This document shows, piece by piece, positions 1 to 11,482 of a DNA stretch of 64,000 nucleotides (its first letter is position 1; each line of letters begins with the position of its first letter). Origin of the DNA: Manis javanica (Eukaryota > Chordata > Mammalia > Pholidota > Manidae); the NCBI RefSeq assembly GCF_040802235.1, contig NC_133166.1, positions 114,838,991 through 114,902,990 of the forward strand, written 5' to 3'. A model generated the notes under the pieces. It had not been told where the DNA came from, searched no databases, and saw nothing but the letters and a program-made list of their open reading frames with translations. Made by a program: the position numbers and the translations under genes.

Positions 1-112
1 TTCCTTTTTTTCCCATTTATAGGAGTTCTTATGTATTCTGGCTACAAATCATTTCCTGGTTTTATATATTGCAAATATTTTCTCCTGGACTGTTTCTTGT
101 TTTTTTTCTTTT
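1..112 (-). mobile_element. Old L1 fragment (ORF2 3' part)
   Basis: The plus strand shows the complement of the late ORF2 region found in mammalian L1s: a 'tataggagttctt..tattctgg' stretch followed by 'gcaaatattttctcc'. The same block recurs in the other L1s of this window, for example near 5990-6290 and 54020-54110. The copy is decayed and cut by the window edge. Confidence 0.6.
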
Positions 113-114
113 TT

Positions 115-700
115 AATACACTCTTTCATTTAGAATAGTTTTAGGTTTGCAGAAGATTTGCGGAGGTAGAACAGAGAGTTCGCTTATGCACCCACACTCA
201 GTTTCCTCTATTATTAACACCTTACATTAGGACAGTACAACTGTCATGCTTAATTGACCAATATTTACACAGTACTGTTAGTTCAAGTCCAGACTTTTTC
301 CAATTTCCTTAGTACGTAGCCTCAGGCCCTTTTTTCTGTCCCAGGACCCCACCCAGGACGCCACGTTGTATTTAGTCTCCGTGACTTATGCTCCTCTTAG
401 TTGTGAGTTTCTAAGACTTTCCTTGTTATTTTATGACCTTGGCGGTTTTGAGGGAGACTGGTAAGTAGTCTGACCATTATGTATTCTGTAGAATGTCCCT
501 CAATTCGGATTTCTCTGTTTTCTCATGAGTAGACAGGGGTGATGGGTTTTGGGGAGAAGATCATAGAGATAAAGTGCCATTTTCATCCTATCACTTATCA
601 CTGGTGATACTGACCTTGATCACCTGACGGAGGTAGCATTTTGCTGGTTTCTCCATCAAATTTCTTTTATTTACCCACTTCTTATCTGTTAATGGTGTTT
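115..700 (-). mobile_element. Ancient L1 3' UTR fragment (L1ME/L1MEc-like)
   Basis: This block matches my recollection of the old mammalian L1 3' UTR read on the minus strand. On the plus strand it runs from 'tttaggtttgcagaa' through 'gtcccaggacccc' and 'cacgttgtatttagtc' to 'gaatgtccctcaatt'. No frame survives. The family name is tentative. Confidence 0.75.
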
Positions 701-879
701 ACGGTGGCTTTTCATGTGGAAGTTTGACATGATCGTCTTAGAGCTGGAAGGCCCTTCATCTAAGGGGCAGCAGCGGTGGCACCAGCAGCTGCGAGGTAGC
801 GAGACTCCTGAAGCACCTCGCCCCTGGCTAAGGGCTTCCCACTCACCTCGCCGACTCCTGGGGACAGCCCATCATGTTG

Positions 880-1010
880 GTCCCCTTATTGTCTCCGTGT
901 CACAGATGAGACAACTTCCCACGGTTAGCCATACCAGAGTCTGCAAGTGGCCAGGTCATGATTCATACCCAACTCTAGACACAGTTGTTTGGATGCACAA
1001 AACGAGGCCC
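880..1010. repeat. MIR-like fragment
   Basis: The 'cttattgtctccgtgtcacagatgagacaact' region resembles the MIR core phrase for 'remains after bringing down a bar of tissue fluid', that is a CATTTTACAGATGAGGAAAC-type core. It is degenerate. The rest of 700-1690 shows no gene that I can support. Confidence 0.4.
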
Positions 1011-1689
1011 AGAGAAGGGATGCTTGAGCCTTCCCTGCAAGCTGGTAGCTCTGCCAGGCCATGTTATGACCCCAGTGAATCAGTAGCTGTTTCTCACACT
1101 GCTGCCCTGGCCTCAGCCCCACGCCTTTGGCCACTGTGGCTTCTAGCTCCCCTGGGCGAAGGGACCCAGACTTCCCAGCAAATAAACACCACCCACAGAT
1201 TTCCAAATATACAGAGATAAGTGTTCCTTCCTGCCTCAGCTGGGGCTGGCTGGAGCTCCAAACATCCCACCAGGCTTCTGCTCCTTGTGGTATCAGGTTG
1301 CAGGTCCTGAGTCCTCACTGAACCAGCATGTGCCCTCTGCTGTATGGTGGAGGGGAAAGGCACACCACGAGGTGGGGGTGGGAAGGGGACATCACTGTCA
1401 TTTTCATCAACAGTAGCACTGGCAGTGTGGCTAACAGCCACACGCAGGCTGGGGTGAATTTTCCACGCTTCACATTTTATGAAGCAATTGTGAACAAAGT
1501 CTTCACAGTCATCTTGGACAATAGCGTCTTCATCATCAGACAGAACCCCCTTGTGAGTCGTCTCACGGGGCTGTCACCAGCACCCGGACCCCCAATCTCA
1601 GATCCAGGGCAGTGAATCAGGGTACAGAGCTGCTGGGGTGTGTTAGCCATCTCCACATAGTCACCACTTACAAAGAGGATTGCTTTTGA

Positions 1690-2372
1690 AGAACACTCGA
1701 TGATGGAGACTTTTAAACATATACAAAATTAGGCAGTCTCCATCACCCGGCTTCAGCAGTTAGCGGCTCAGGCCTGATCTTGCTTCCTGTACATTCCTGT
1801 CCATTTCCCTCACCTTTAAGGCAAATCCCAGATGTTGTATCATTCCACCCACAAAAAGTAAGATTAATCTAAAAGAGTCTTTCCTTAATATAATTTTAAT
1901 ACCATTTTCACCCATAAAAGAGGAACAGTTCTATATTGTTAAATATCTGGTCACTGTTCAAAGTTCCAGATGCTTCATAAATATTTTATTAAAAAATAGT
2001 TTGAATTAGTATCTGAATAAGGTTAATACACTGTGACTGGTTAACGTGTTAGATTTCTTTTACCCTTGAGTTTTCCCCTCCATCTCTCTTTTTTCCTTTG
2101 CAATTTGTTTGTTGAGGAAAAGCTTGGCTGTTTGTCTTGCACAGCTCATCATAATTTGGATTTCACTGTTTGCAGCCCTGTAGTGTAGTTTTCCATGTTT
2201 CTCTGTCCCCAGAGGCCTTATAACTTGGGAGTTGGGTCCAGAAGCTTAATTAAATGCAGGCCTGACTTTTTTTGGCAAGAATATTTCATAGGTAGAACTG
2301 TCTCTCCCGTCAGGAGGCACTTACGGTTTGATTGCCTCTCCCTTTGTGATGTTATCATATTGCTTTGTTTTA
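1690..2372 (-). mobile_element. Ancient L1 3' UTR (L1MC/L1MD-like)
   Basis: The order of recognisable blocks matches an old L1 3' end on the minus strand: 'ccatcacccggcttcagcagtta', 'aaggcaaatcccagatgttg', 'tgcaatttgtttgttgagga', and 'aggaggcacttacggtttg'. It is strongly diverged and has no coding content. Confidence 0.75.
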
Positions 2373-2374
2373 AA

Positions 2375-2640
2375 AATTCTTAATTTGAAAACATTTCAAG
2401 CCTATGGGATGTTGCGAGGTTAGTACAATGAATTCTCACATGCCCTTCTCCTTGATTTATCATTTTTCTACATTTGCTTTATCATTGACACTCTTTTACA
2501 TATATATATATATATTTATATTTACATATCCATATATGTATGTATTTCTAAATTATTTGAAAGTGGCTTGCAAACATCATGACCCTTCACCCCTAAGTAC
2601 TTCAGCATGTATCTCCTAAGAACTCTCAAAACCATCTAAA
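2375..2640 (-). mobile_element. Ancient L1 3' UTR, second piece
   Basis: The blocks 'gttagtacaatgaattctcacatg', 'ccacatttgctttatc'-like and 'tacttcagcatgtatctcct' belong to the same old L1 3' UTR class as the piece just upstream. They lie out of consensus order relative to it, so this is a separate insertion or a rearranged copy. A short TA-rich tract (about 2497-2520) sits inside. Confidence 0.75.
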
Positions 2641-2659
2641 AGAAAAACAGTTTTTGTTT

Positions 2660-3893
2660 TCACAGCACTTCTGACAGGAAATGCGTGGGTTTTCCCCTCA
2701 CATTAAACAATTCTCTAACCCTCCAGATACCAACTAGGTGTCCTGCAATTCAGTTCTGATACTAACTACCTGGAGTTAATGCAGACCCCACAGGTTGAGG
2801 CCTCAGTTCCCCAGGACATCATTTCAGACACCAATTGTGTCACAGGTTGTCACCAGTGCTTCTAACCAGCCAGCTATAAATTGGGGGTTTCCAGACCCTG
2901 TCCTCAAGTTTGATAATTTGCAAGGACGGCTTGTAGAACTCAGGGAAACACTTCGTTTGCCAATTTTTAAAACATTTTTTTAATTTTTAATATTTATTAA
3001 GGTATCATTGATATACACTCTTGTGAAGGTTTCACATGAAAAACATTGTGGTTACTACATTCACCCATATTATTGAGTCCCCTCCACACCCCATTGCAGT
3101 CACTGTCCATCAGTGTAGTAAGATGCCACAGAGTTGCTAATTGTCTTCTCTGTGCTACACTGTCTTCCCCGTGACCCCACATACACCATCTGTGCCAATC
3201 ATAATACCCAACAATCCCCTTCTCCCTCTCCTCTCCCTCCCCTCCCCTTCGGTAACCACTAGTCCCTTCTTGGAGTCTGTGAGTCTGCTGCTGTTTTGTT
3301 CCTTCAGTTTTTCTTCGTTGTTATACTCCACAAATGAGGGAAATCATTTGGTACTTGTCTTTCTCCACTTAGGTTTGCCAGTTTTTTATAAAGGATATAA
3401 TAAAGGATACAGATAAGCATCCAAATGGAAGAGAAACACAGGGCCAAGTACGTGGAAGGGCTGCAGAGCCTCCACGCCCTCTCCAGGAGCTCTGCCCTCC
3501 TTGCATCCCAATGTGTTCACCAATCCAGAAGTTCCCTGAACCCCATTGTTTAGGCTTTTTATGGAGGCCCCATTACGTAGGGGTAGTTGATTAAATAATT
3601 GGCCTTTTGTGATTGAACTCAACCACCAGCCCCATTCCCCTCCCTAGAGGTTGGGGGTCAGGTTGAAAGCACAAACTCTCTACCGGTTGGTTCCTCTGGG
3701 CAACCAGCCCCTACCCTCCCAACGTCACCATGTTAGCATAAACTCAGGTAGGATTGAAAGGAGCTTATTATCAACTTAGGTAGGGTTGAAAGGTTGCTCC
3801 AAGATCCCACTGATTAGGAAATTCCAAGGGATCTAGGAGCTCTGTGCCAGGGACCAGGGACAGAAACCAAATATTCTTACTGTGTCACACCAT
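2660..3893 (+). mobile_element. Solitary LTR (ERVL-like), interrupted by an L1
   Basis: This is one of two recognisable copies of the same LTR in the window. The other is at about 51020-51852. Shared landmarks are 'gcttgtagaactcagggaaacact', 'aaaggatacagat..gcatccaaatgg', 'ggttggttcctctgg', 'ggaaattccaag' and 'aggagctctgtgccag', followed by a TCACA end. An L1 tail at 2969-3372 splits it and carries its own target duplication. No internal proviral genes were seen. A MER21-type assignment is tentative. Confidence 0.6.
2969..3372 (-). mobile_element. 5'-truncated L1 3' end inside an LTR
   Basis: On the minus strand this is the 3' UTR of the lineage-specific L1, seen as 'cactgtccatcagtgtagtaagatgc' and 'tctgctgctgttttgttcc' on plus. 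The T-rich end faces left. It is flanked by a near-perfect target duplication: 'gtttgccaattttt' at 2955-2968 and 'gtttgccagttttt' at 3373-3386. It ends at the ordinary L1 3' terminus without the long extension of the 36-44 kb element. Confidence 0.9.
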
Positions 3894-4064
3894 CAAATTC
3901 AGGAAATGTAACAGTGATCCCATTTATTACCTAATATTTTGATTATATCCTCATTTGGCCAATTATCATGTGTTACTTTTTGAAATAACCTTTAAAACCT
4001 TTATTTCCCAGATAGCTAATTCTTGCATCCATGAGGTTATAGTCTCATAAATTATAAATCTATG

Positions 4065-4290
4065 TGAAATTAATTTTTTCATTTCTTTTTTAAAAGATCA
4101 TAGCAATATATGTACTTAGTATAAAAAATCAGATAGTTTAAACTTAGGAAGAAAAGTAGTCGTTCTTCGCCTATACCCCAACCTCAGGGCAGCCCTAGTT
4201 GGTGTTTCTAGATAATATGCTTTCATTTATTTCATAATTCATTTGCAATTTCTTGGTTTTCAAATGTAGGTGTCATCTGTTGACTTCCTA
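4065..4290 (-). mobile_element. Old L1-like fragment
   Basis: The plus strand has 'tatgtacttagtataaaaaatcagatagttt' followed by a pyrimidine-rich stretch, which resembles another old L1 3' UTR class. It is strongly diverged and assigned by eye. The rest of 3894-4490 is AT-rich and unrecognised. Confidence 0.35.
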
Positions 4291-4519
4291 TATGGAAGAT
4301 GAGTACTTAGCTCCCCTTTATCACCCCGCAAATACCTCCTTCCCCCACCCTCCCAATAAAATGACACCATGATTTTTGTTAAACATTCATTTGTTACATT
4401 ACTTTGACTCTGTAAATACTGTTCACAGCTGATCACCTAGTATTATATGTACTTATTTACTTTCTTATACAGTTTTGTTTAATGAGCATGAGACTAGGGC
4501 TTAATTGATATCTTGCCAA

Positions 4520-4990
4520 TGGGTTTCAGCCATGGACAAATTCACTATGGAGTCAATGAGACCAAAAAAATGACACTAGAATGTTCTTGGGGTGAAAGGG
4601 TTTATACCCAACTTTATTTCCACGGTGGCAGGTCAATCACTAGAATCCTGTCCACTCAGAGCGAGTCTGCAGGCAGCAAGCTGGTCTCTGCCTCTGGGCC
4701 TCTCTGCTCCCACAGCCGTCTCAGTCTCTGTCCTCGGTGCTGCCACCACTCCAGTCTCGTCTCTGCTCTCCTGCAGCCTTGCAGCCATGCTACCGTACCG
4801 CCCAGAGCACTGGGCAGAGCTCTTTATATAGAGTCAATAACAATATATTGCCCACACATGTGTAGTGAGCTAGCCAACCTGGGCCAGGTGAGAATCTTAG
4901 CCACAGGAACTTTCACTTTTATCCACAATTACTCAGGGCCCCAGGGCCCCACCCAGAACAGAAGTTGGTGCGTGTTTGCTGAATGAATGA
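4520..4990 (-). repeat. Possible LTR, unassigned
   Basis: The segment contains 'aactttatttccacggtgg', a serine/leucine-poor pyrimidine-rich middle, a TATA-like 'ctctttatatag' near 4822, and a 'cagggccccagggccccacccagaacag' end. This layout resembles a gammaretroviral-type LTR read on the minus strand. No target duplication or internal genes were found, so the call rests on layout only. Confidence 0.3.
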
Positions 4991-5159
4991 ATGATGCTCA
5001 TTTAAGAATCAAGGTCAGGGCAGACATATTCCAGTAAATTCAAAAGTTTAGGGAGTGAACTCCAAATTTTCGAGTTCCCCTATCTGACCCAAGTTAGCCT
5101 CCCACCTTCCATTTGGAGGCCAACACCTCATTTAATGAGTCATTTATTCATCAATTATA

Positions 5160-6412
5160 TTCTTCTTTTAATTGAGATATAATTGACATATAACATTATG
5201 TTAGTTTCAGGTGTACAACATAACGATTTGATATATGTTTATATTGCAAAATGATCGCCACAATAAGTCTGGTTATCATTCATCACCATAAAGTGTTACA
5301 ATTTTTTTTCCTGTGATAAGAAATTTTACTCTCTTAGGGACTTTCAAATATACTATACAGTATAATTAACTACAGTCCCCTAGGTATGTAATAAGGACTT
5401 ACTTATTTTATAAGTGGAAGTTTGTGCCTTTTGCTCACCTTTGCCTATTTTACCCACTTCCCACTTCTGTCTGGCAACCACCAGCCTGTTAATCTGTTCT
5501 CTGTATCTATGGGTTCGTTTTTTAGATTCCACATGTAAGTAGTGAGATCATATGGTATTTGTCTTTCTCTGCCTGACTTATTTCACAGCAAAATGCCCTA
5601 AAGGTCCATCTATATTGTCACAAGTGACAGTATTTTCTTCCTTTTTTATGGCTGAATATTATTCTCTTGTGTATATGTAGCACCACCTTTTTTTCTCCAT
5701 TCATCCACTGAAAGACACTAAGCTTGTTTCCACATCTTGGTTCTTGTAAATAATGCTGCACTGAACACAGGGGTGCAGATGTCTTTTTGAGTTAGTGTTT
5801 TCATTTTCTTTGTATAAATGCACAGAAGTGGAAATGCTGGATCATATGGTAGTTTTATTTTAAATTTCTTGAGGAACCTCCATACTACATTCCATGGTGG
5901 CTATGCCAATTTACATTCCCACCAGCAGTGAAATAAGAATTCCCTTTTCTCCACATCTTCATCAATGCTTCTTTATTTTTCTTCTCTTTATGATACTAGC
6001 CATTCTGACAGGTATGAGGTGATATCTCACTGTGGTTTTGATTTGCATTCCCCAGATGGTTAGTCATGTCCAACACCTTTTCATGTACCTATTGGTCATT
6101 TGTATATCTTCTTTGAGAAAATATCTATTCAGATCCCCTGCCCATTTTTTAAAGGTATTGTTTGTTTTTTTGCAGCTGAGTAGCATGAGTTCTTTATACA
6201 TTTTGGATATTAACCCCTTATTAGATGTATGATTTGATATGGATGTACGATCTGCAAATGTTTTTTCTCCCATTCCATAGGTTGCTTTTTCATTTTGTTG
6301 ATGGTTTCCTTTGGTATGTAGAAGCTTTTTAGTTTGACGTAGTCCCACTTGTTTATTTTGCTTTTGTTTCCTCTGCTTTTGGTGTCAAATGCAAAAAATC
6401 ATCCCCAAGATT
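5160..6412 (-). mobile_element. L1MA-type LINE-1 fragment
   Basis: It starts with the classic L1MA-type 3' end ('ttgagatataattgacatataac', 'gtttcaggtgtacaaca') and continues into ORF2 sequence as far as the region next to 'tttggtgtcaaatgc'. Short open stretches such as 6064-6348 (minus) preserve the ORF2p C-terminal neighbourhood. Frameshifts and stops elsewhere make it a dead 5'-truncated copy. This class is old and shared across placental mammals. Confidence 0.93.
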
Positions 6413-6414
6413 AT

Positions 6415-7140
6415 CAGCAATTATTAATTATGCATTGGGTATTGGGGATTACAGCGGACACTAAATATATCAAGTTCTTGCCTCATAGAGTTGCCATTCT
6501 GGTGGGGGAGAAAATAAGAAAATATATTGGCCAGAATAAAGTGGGCAGGATATGTTAGCCAGAATAAGTGGGTAAAGGGTAGAGAAGGATGGGCTGGAAG
6601 AACTGTTTTAGATAGAAAGTTCAGGGAAGGCCTCTGTGATGAGGCAATGACTAAGCAAAGATTGCAAGGAAGTGAGGCAGGTATTGCAGGAAACCATTTC
6701 AGGTAGAGGGAATGGCAAGTGCAAAGGCCCTGAGGTGGGATGGTGTGTTGATATGTTCAAGGAACAACAAGGAGGCCAGTGTGACTGGAGCCTAGGGAGT
6801 AAGGGGGAGAAGCCTCCTGATGAGGTTGGAGAGACGGCCAGATGGAGCTGGACCATGTAAGCCATGGGATTCACTGCATATGAACAGGGAGGCCATTTCT
6901 GAGTTTTGAGCAGAAGAGTGCCCAGATCTAACTTAAGTTTTAGAGGCATGCCCCTGGATGTGTACTTGGAAAGTAGATAGCATAGGGGCCACTGGTTAGA
7001 AGGCCATGGAGATGGTCCTAGTGAGAGGGGATAGTGGCTTAGCCCAGGGCTGTGTTGCCAAGAGGAGGGGGAAGTGCTTAGAATTTGTATGCATTTTAAA
7101 GGTGGTGCCGACATGATGGAAGTGGGATTTGGAGAGTGGG
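6415..7140. repeat. Ancient interspersed repeat, unassigned
   Basis: The text reads like a well-known mammalian repeat: 'gccattctggtggggg', 'aatggcaagtgcaaaggccctgagg', 'caaggaacaacaaggaggccagtgtg', 'ggccatgtaagccatg'. I could not place the family. The 203-aa minus-strand frame through it has no recognisable domain. Confidence 0.45.
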
Positions 7141-7149
7141 GGGTGAGCC

Positions 7150-7575
7150 ACTGACTATAGTGTTTAATTTTATGTGTCAATTTGACTGGGCCATGGTGGG
7201 GCCTAAGTATTTGCTTCAATGATTCTAGGTGTGTCTGTGAGGCTGTTTCTGGATAGGATTAGCATTTGAACTGGTAGACCCAGTAAAGCAGATTGCCCTC
7301 CCCACTATGGGTGGGCCTCATCCAATCAGTCAAAGGCCTGAAGAGAACAAAAAGGCAGGGTAAGTGAGAATTTTCTCTCTCTGCCCAACTGTGTTCAAGC
7401 TGGGACATGGGTTTCTTCCAGCCTTTGGACTTGGACTCAGACCTGGACTGAAGCTTACACCATCAGCATTCCTGAGTCTCCAGTTTGCCAGCTGCTAACT
7501 TCTCAGGTTCCATAACTGCATGAACCAAGTTTTATAATAAATCTCTTCGGTTCTGTTTCCCTGGAGAACACTGAC
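7150..7575 (+). repeat. Ancient LTR-like or DNA repeat with polyA signal
   Basis: It opens with 'ttttatgtgtcaatttgactggg', passes 'gggtgggcctcatccaatcag', and closes with 'ttataataaatctctt' and 'ggttctgtttccctggagaac'. I know this pattern as a common placental interspersed repeat but am unsure of its name. The AATAAA at about 7538 suggests plus orientation. Confidence 0.55.
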
Positions 7576-9129
7576 CACTGAGGTTTCTGGTCCCCACTTT
7601 GGAGTTTCAGGCTGGATCGGAAGGCCAGGAGGACAGTTTGGGACATGTCGAGGCTGGGATCCCTAGTAGACATTGAGGTGTGGGCAGCTGGATGGAGGAG
7701 TCTGGAACTGGGGGGTGTTGGGGGAGCTATGTGACCTTGGGCAACTTACTGTTCCCTGTAATGCATTTACATTTAGTTGGGAAGCTGTTCCGCCCCCAGG
7801 TGATTCCAGAGAAGCCAACTCAGACCTGTCCACTGGGAGCCTTGTGCTGCTTGTCACAGTGACTGGTCCAGAGATGAGCATGTGGACACAGGCACGCTCT
7901 CCCTGTGGGCTTCAGGGTAAAGCACTGGGAACTGCTGCAGCTCCAGGTGGAGACCATGAGGAGAGAAAGGGTCTGACAGAGCGAGCGAGCGAGAGAGAGA
8001 AAGGAGAGGGAGAGGACACAGACCCTAGGGACGGCTCTGAGCCCCTGATCATGTACCTGAAGACATGCCCGTGTCTGGACTTTTCAGTTAGGTGTGTCAA
8101 TACATTTCCTTCTCCCTCAAACTAGTTTGGGTTTTCTGTTAATTGAAACAAAGAGAGCTGTACCTTAAAGACCATCCAATCCTTTCATTTTCCAGATAAA
8201 AAAGGTAAAACCGGGAGAAGGGAAAGGACAACCAGTGAGTGAATGGGTAATTGAGCCTGTTGAACAGACCAACCAGTCTCCACTCCATGTCCCTGAAGGT
8301 CCAGGATTGCTGGCTGGGATCAGGCGGCCTCAGCCGCCGCTCCAGAAGCGGAGTCTCCATTGCAGAGTGACTCAGAAGTCTAGCCAGGGAGTGTCCTCTG
8401 CCAGGGACTCTGCTGGCCGCAGGGAGCCCACGGGGCCGACTCCGGCTCACTTAACCTCCTCACCAGTCCCTGGGGCCCGTTCTGCTATGAGAAGGTGGAG
8501 TGATGGACATTAGGAACAGCGGAGGGTTCCATCCTGCCAGCTGACTCTGGTCTGGACATTTACTGCAAGCACACTAACTAGCAATTGTCTGCTGTTCTGT
8601 GGAGGCAGCAGCTCTCAAGCAAAGGTGGAGAGGTGGGATGCTTGGCTCCAGGGCGGGAGGGAGAACCGGAGTAGGGAGAGGCTGGGGACAGCTTGGGAGG
8701 GACGTTCAACACGAGGTGAATCCTACTCCCCCCTGCCGCAGGGGCAGGAGCAGGGGCCCTGGCCTCTGCCAGCTTCCTCGGCACCCATCCCTACTAACCT
8801 GTCCACCCCCGCTGTCAGGGTTAAAGCCTTTCCTGGGAAGGGAAGGGCTGAGTACCCCACCCTCTGGGAGCTGCTGGGTGGGGCGATGTGAACTGGATGG
8901 AAGAAAGGAGACAGAATGTGGAGCTGCCCCAAGGACACGGCGGGCGGGCCTGACAGGTGAGCCGGGGGCGGAGTACAGAGCACTTGGCCCAGGCCCAAAT
9001 CACTGCACTACCCACTCAGGCCTGCCCATCCCCCTTGGCCTTGACTCTCGTCTCAAAAACGGGAACACAGTCTATCTGTATACTTCCCAGTGGGTCTCCG
9101 CATCCTCCATGCGGGAGAGGTCCCCGGGG
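7576..9129. other. No gene recognised; moderately GC-rich unique DNA
   Basis: Overlapping open frames occur on both strands, but none has a recognisable domain or flanking splice context. A short GAGC/GAGA-rich run lies at about 7980-8010. The GC-rich part at 8300-9000 lacks the dense CpG of an island. Confidence 0.5.
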
Positions 9130-9440
9130 ATATTTCTCTGCTACCCCTGTCCCCTGCATTGAAAACCCTGTGATGGCCCCCGGGGCTCCTCAGGTAGAGT
9201 GCCAGCCCGGGTCCTTTGAGCCCTGTCCTTGTCTACCTGTCTGTCCTTGCCACCTCCATTCCCTCCCACTTCTCCCCCCTCAGAAAAGATCTGCACCTGG
9301 ATCTCTGCCCATTCCAGCTGCTTCTCATCACCATGCCTTTGCATGTGCTGTTCCTTCTGCCTGGCATGCCCTTGCCAGCTCCTCTGTTGGGGTGAGCCAC
9401 CCTCTGCTCTGCTGTGAGTGCTCAGGAAGCCCTCCCTGAT
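9130..9440. repeat. L2-like LINE fragment
   Basis: The 'atgcctttgcatgtgctgttcc' and 'tctgcctggcatgcccttgcc' phrases followed by 'ccctccctgatgcc' match the usual mammalian L2 3' region. It is diverged and non-coding. Confidence 0.6.
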
Positions 9441-9919
9441 GCCCACCCCCAACGAGCTCATTGGGCCCCTCTCTGGCACATCTGCTCCCTGTGCCAGCTC
9501 CTGGGGTGCTGGCTCCTTTCTGAGGCTGTCACTATGGGGGACTTGGCAGGGCTGGTTGTGTCATCCTTTCTAAACTCTCCCCCGAGCAGGGCTCTGAGTG
9601 AGCTAACTGTTGGTTGAATTGGCTGCTTTTGCCCGGGGCTCAGAGAAGAAACACAAGGCTTGGGAGAGGGCAGGGGGCAAGGAGGGTTCAGGGACAGCCG
9701 CAGTGCAGGTGGGTCCGCCCATTCCCGCCCCGCACTAACGGGAGGCCCCAGGGTGGCAGTCTGGTCTGCGGCTGGGCCTGCTCTCTTGGATCCTGTGGCC
9801 CAGAGCCCTGCCAAGGCCCAGCGGGCCAAGGTGAGCTGAGGACACGGGGCTCTGAGTGCCAGGCCCTCCGAGGTTCTCACTGAGCTGGCCCATCTGCGGG
9901 CTGGCCCTGGGCACAGCAC

Positions 9920-10215
9920 ATGTGTGCCTTAGCCCATTTCATCCCCAAGACGCCTTAAGCCAGGTGCTATTATTAGTGCCCTCGTTCCCCAGAGGAGGTC
10001 GCTGACGCTCAGGGGGGTCATGCAGGTAGAAAGTTCTGGAGCTGGATACTGTGAATTGACGGCTAACTTCCCCAAGTGTTTCATGTGTGCAAACTTGGGC
10101 AATGCAAGGACCCTGGGAAGAGGGACAGTTACTACTCTTACTGAACAGATAAGGAAACCAAGACACATAGAGAGGTTAAGTGACTTGCCCAAGGCCACCC
10201 TGTAAGACAGTTCAG
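9920..10215 (-). repeat. Two MIR-like copies
   Basis: Two consecutive MIR cores are visible. One is around 9960-10030 ('ccaggtgctattattagtgcc' then 'ccccagaggagg'). The other is around 10105-10200 ('ggacagttactactctt', 'agataaggaaaccaag', 'aagtgacttgcccaaggcca'). The 'acagataaggaaac' wording on plus is the complement-sense MIR core. Confidence 0.65.
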
Positions 10216-10369
10216 GGCAGGGACGTGGGCCCCAAGTTTGACACCCAGGCCTGGGCCTGCCCTGGCCCTGCTGACTGCCTGGACACACTGAGTTTGATGC
10301 CACGAGGGGCTGTGGGCACCCTATGTGGGCAGAGTTCTGGGCTGGGAGGCAGGAGCTCTGGGTGAAGGC

Positions 10370-10460
10370 CCCAGCTTTGCCTCTGGGTGGCTGTGGGAGC
10401 CTTAGTTTCCTCATTTGTAAAATGAGCCAGAGCAATGGGCTCTGAGGGCTCTCCCAGGCA
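10370..10460 (+). repeat. MIR fragment
   Basis: The phrase 'ccttagtttcctcatttgtaaaatga' is the MIR consensus core in plus sense. No other feature is recognised in 10460-11050. Confidence 0.7.
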
Positions 10461-11049
10461 AGCTGGCTGTCTAGGCTCTGAGAGATGCCTGGGGACGCAG
10501 TGTGCCCACTCACTTGGGTGCTGTCCTTATTAGTGCCACTGAGTGGTCCCATTTCCCTTACAAGATATTTTATTCCACCTGCTTGCAGTCTCCTCCCATT
10601 GAAGGGCTGCAGTCCACAGGAAGTTGGGGAAGACGCCCAAACACACCCAGAGCAGCCCTGGCTCAGGAATCAGGCCTCCTGCTTAATTGGCCTGGTTGAG
10701 CCACCCCAGTAAGCACTCACTCCACTTTGCTTTGGAGCAGAGCAGCCAACCAGCTGCCTGCCTCCCTCTCCAGCAGGACTGTGAGCTCCTCGACAGCAGT
10801 GGTTGCGTGGAAAGAGCGAGCCTGTGGTGGAGGAGGGGAGCACAGAAGGCTGGGCAGGGAGGTTTTAGGGCAAGGTGTGGAGGAGTGTGCGTGCCGCTTC
10901 TGCTCACGTTCTGATGGTGACAGCTTGGCCGCACAGCCACACTGGACTGCAAGGAAGGCTGGGAAATGTTTTCTAGCTGGGATGTCAAGATTTGGTGAAC
11001 ACCCAGCTGGTCTCTGCCAGGTAGAATCACATAAACACACTGTTAATTT

Positions 11050-11482
11050 CCTGCTGTAACAATTTCCCTAACTCCATGTCTTAAAACAATAGAAATTTAT
11101 TCTCTCACGGTTCTGGAGGCCAAAAGTCTGAAATCGAAGTGCAAACAGGGCTGTGCTCTTGCTGGAGGTTCCAGGGGAGAACCTTCCTGCCTCTTCCAGC
11201 TACTGGTGGCTGTCAGTAGTCCTAGGCTTCCTGAGCTTGTGGCCACATCCCTCCAATCTCTGGGTCCTTTCTTTTGTGTGTCTCTTTTATAAGGATACCT
11301 CTCATTGGATTTAGGGTAGCCCCCACCCAGTCAATAATCCAAGATTATTTCCTCATCTCAAAATCCTTAATTTAATTATATCAGCAAAGATCTTTTTTCC
11401 AAATCAGGTAAAATTCTACAGGTTCTGGGGGATTAGAACATGGACATATCTGTTTAGAGGCCACCTTTCAACCCACGAGCAG
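11050..11482. mobile_element. MLT1-type LTR (MaLR)
   Basis: It includes 'aaaacaatagaaatttattctctcacggttctggaggccaaaagtctg' split by decay, then 'aaggatacctctcattggattta', 'ccaaatcaggt' and 'ttcaaccca'. This order is typical of MLT1 LTRs of the ERVL-MaLR group. No internal sequence is present. Confidence 0.85.

Noticed and set aside
6608-7219. 203-aa minus-strand frame
   Set aside because: It lies in an ancient interspersed repeat and has no domain. It is open by chance.
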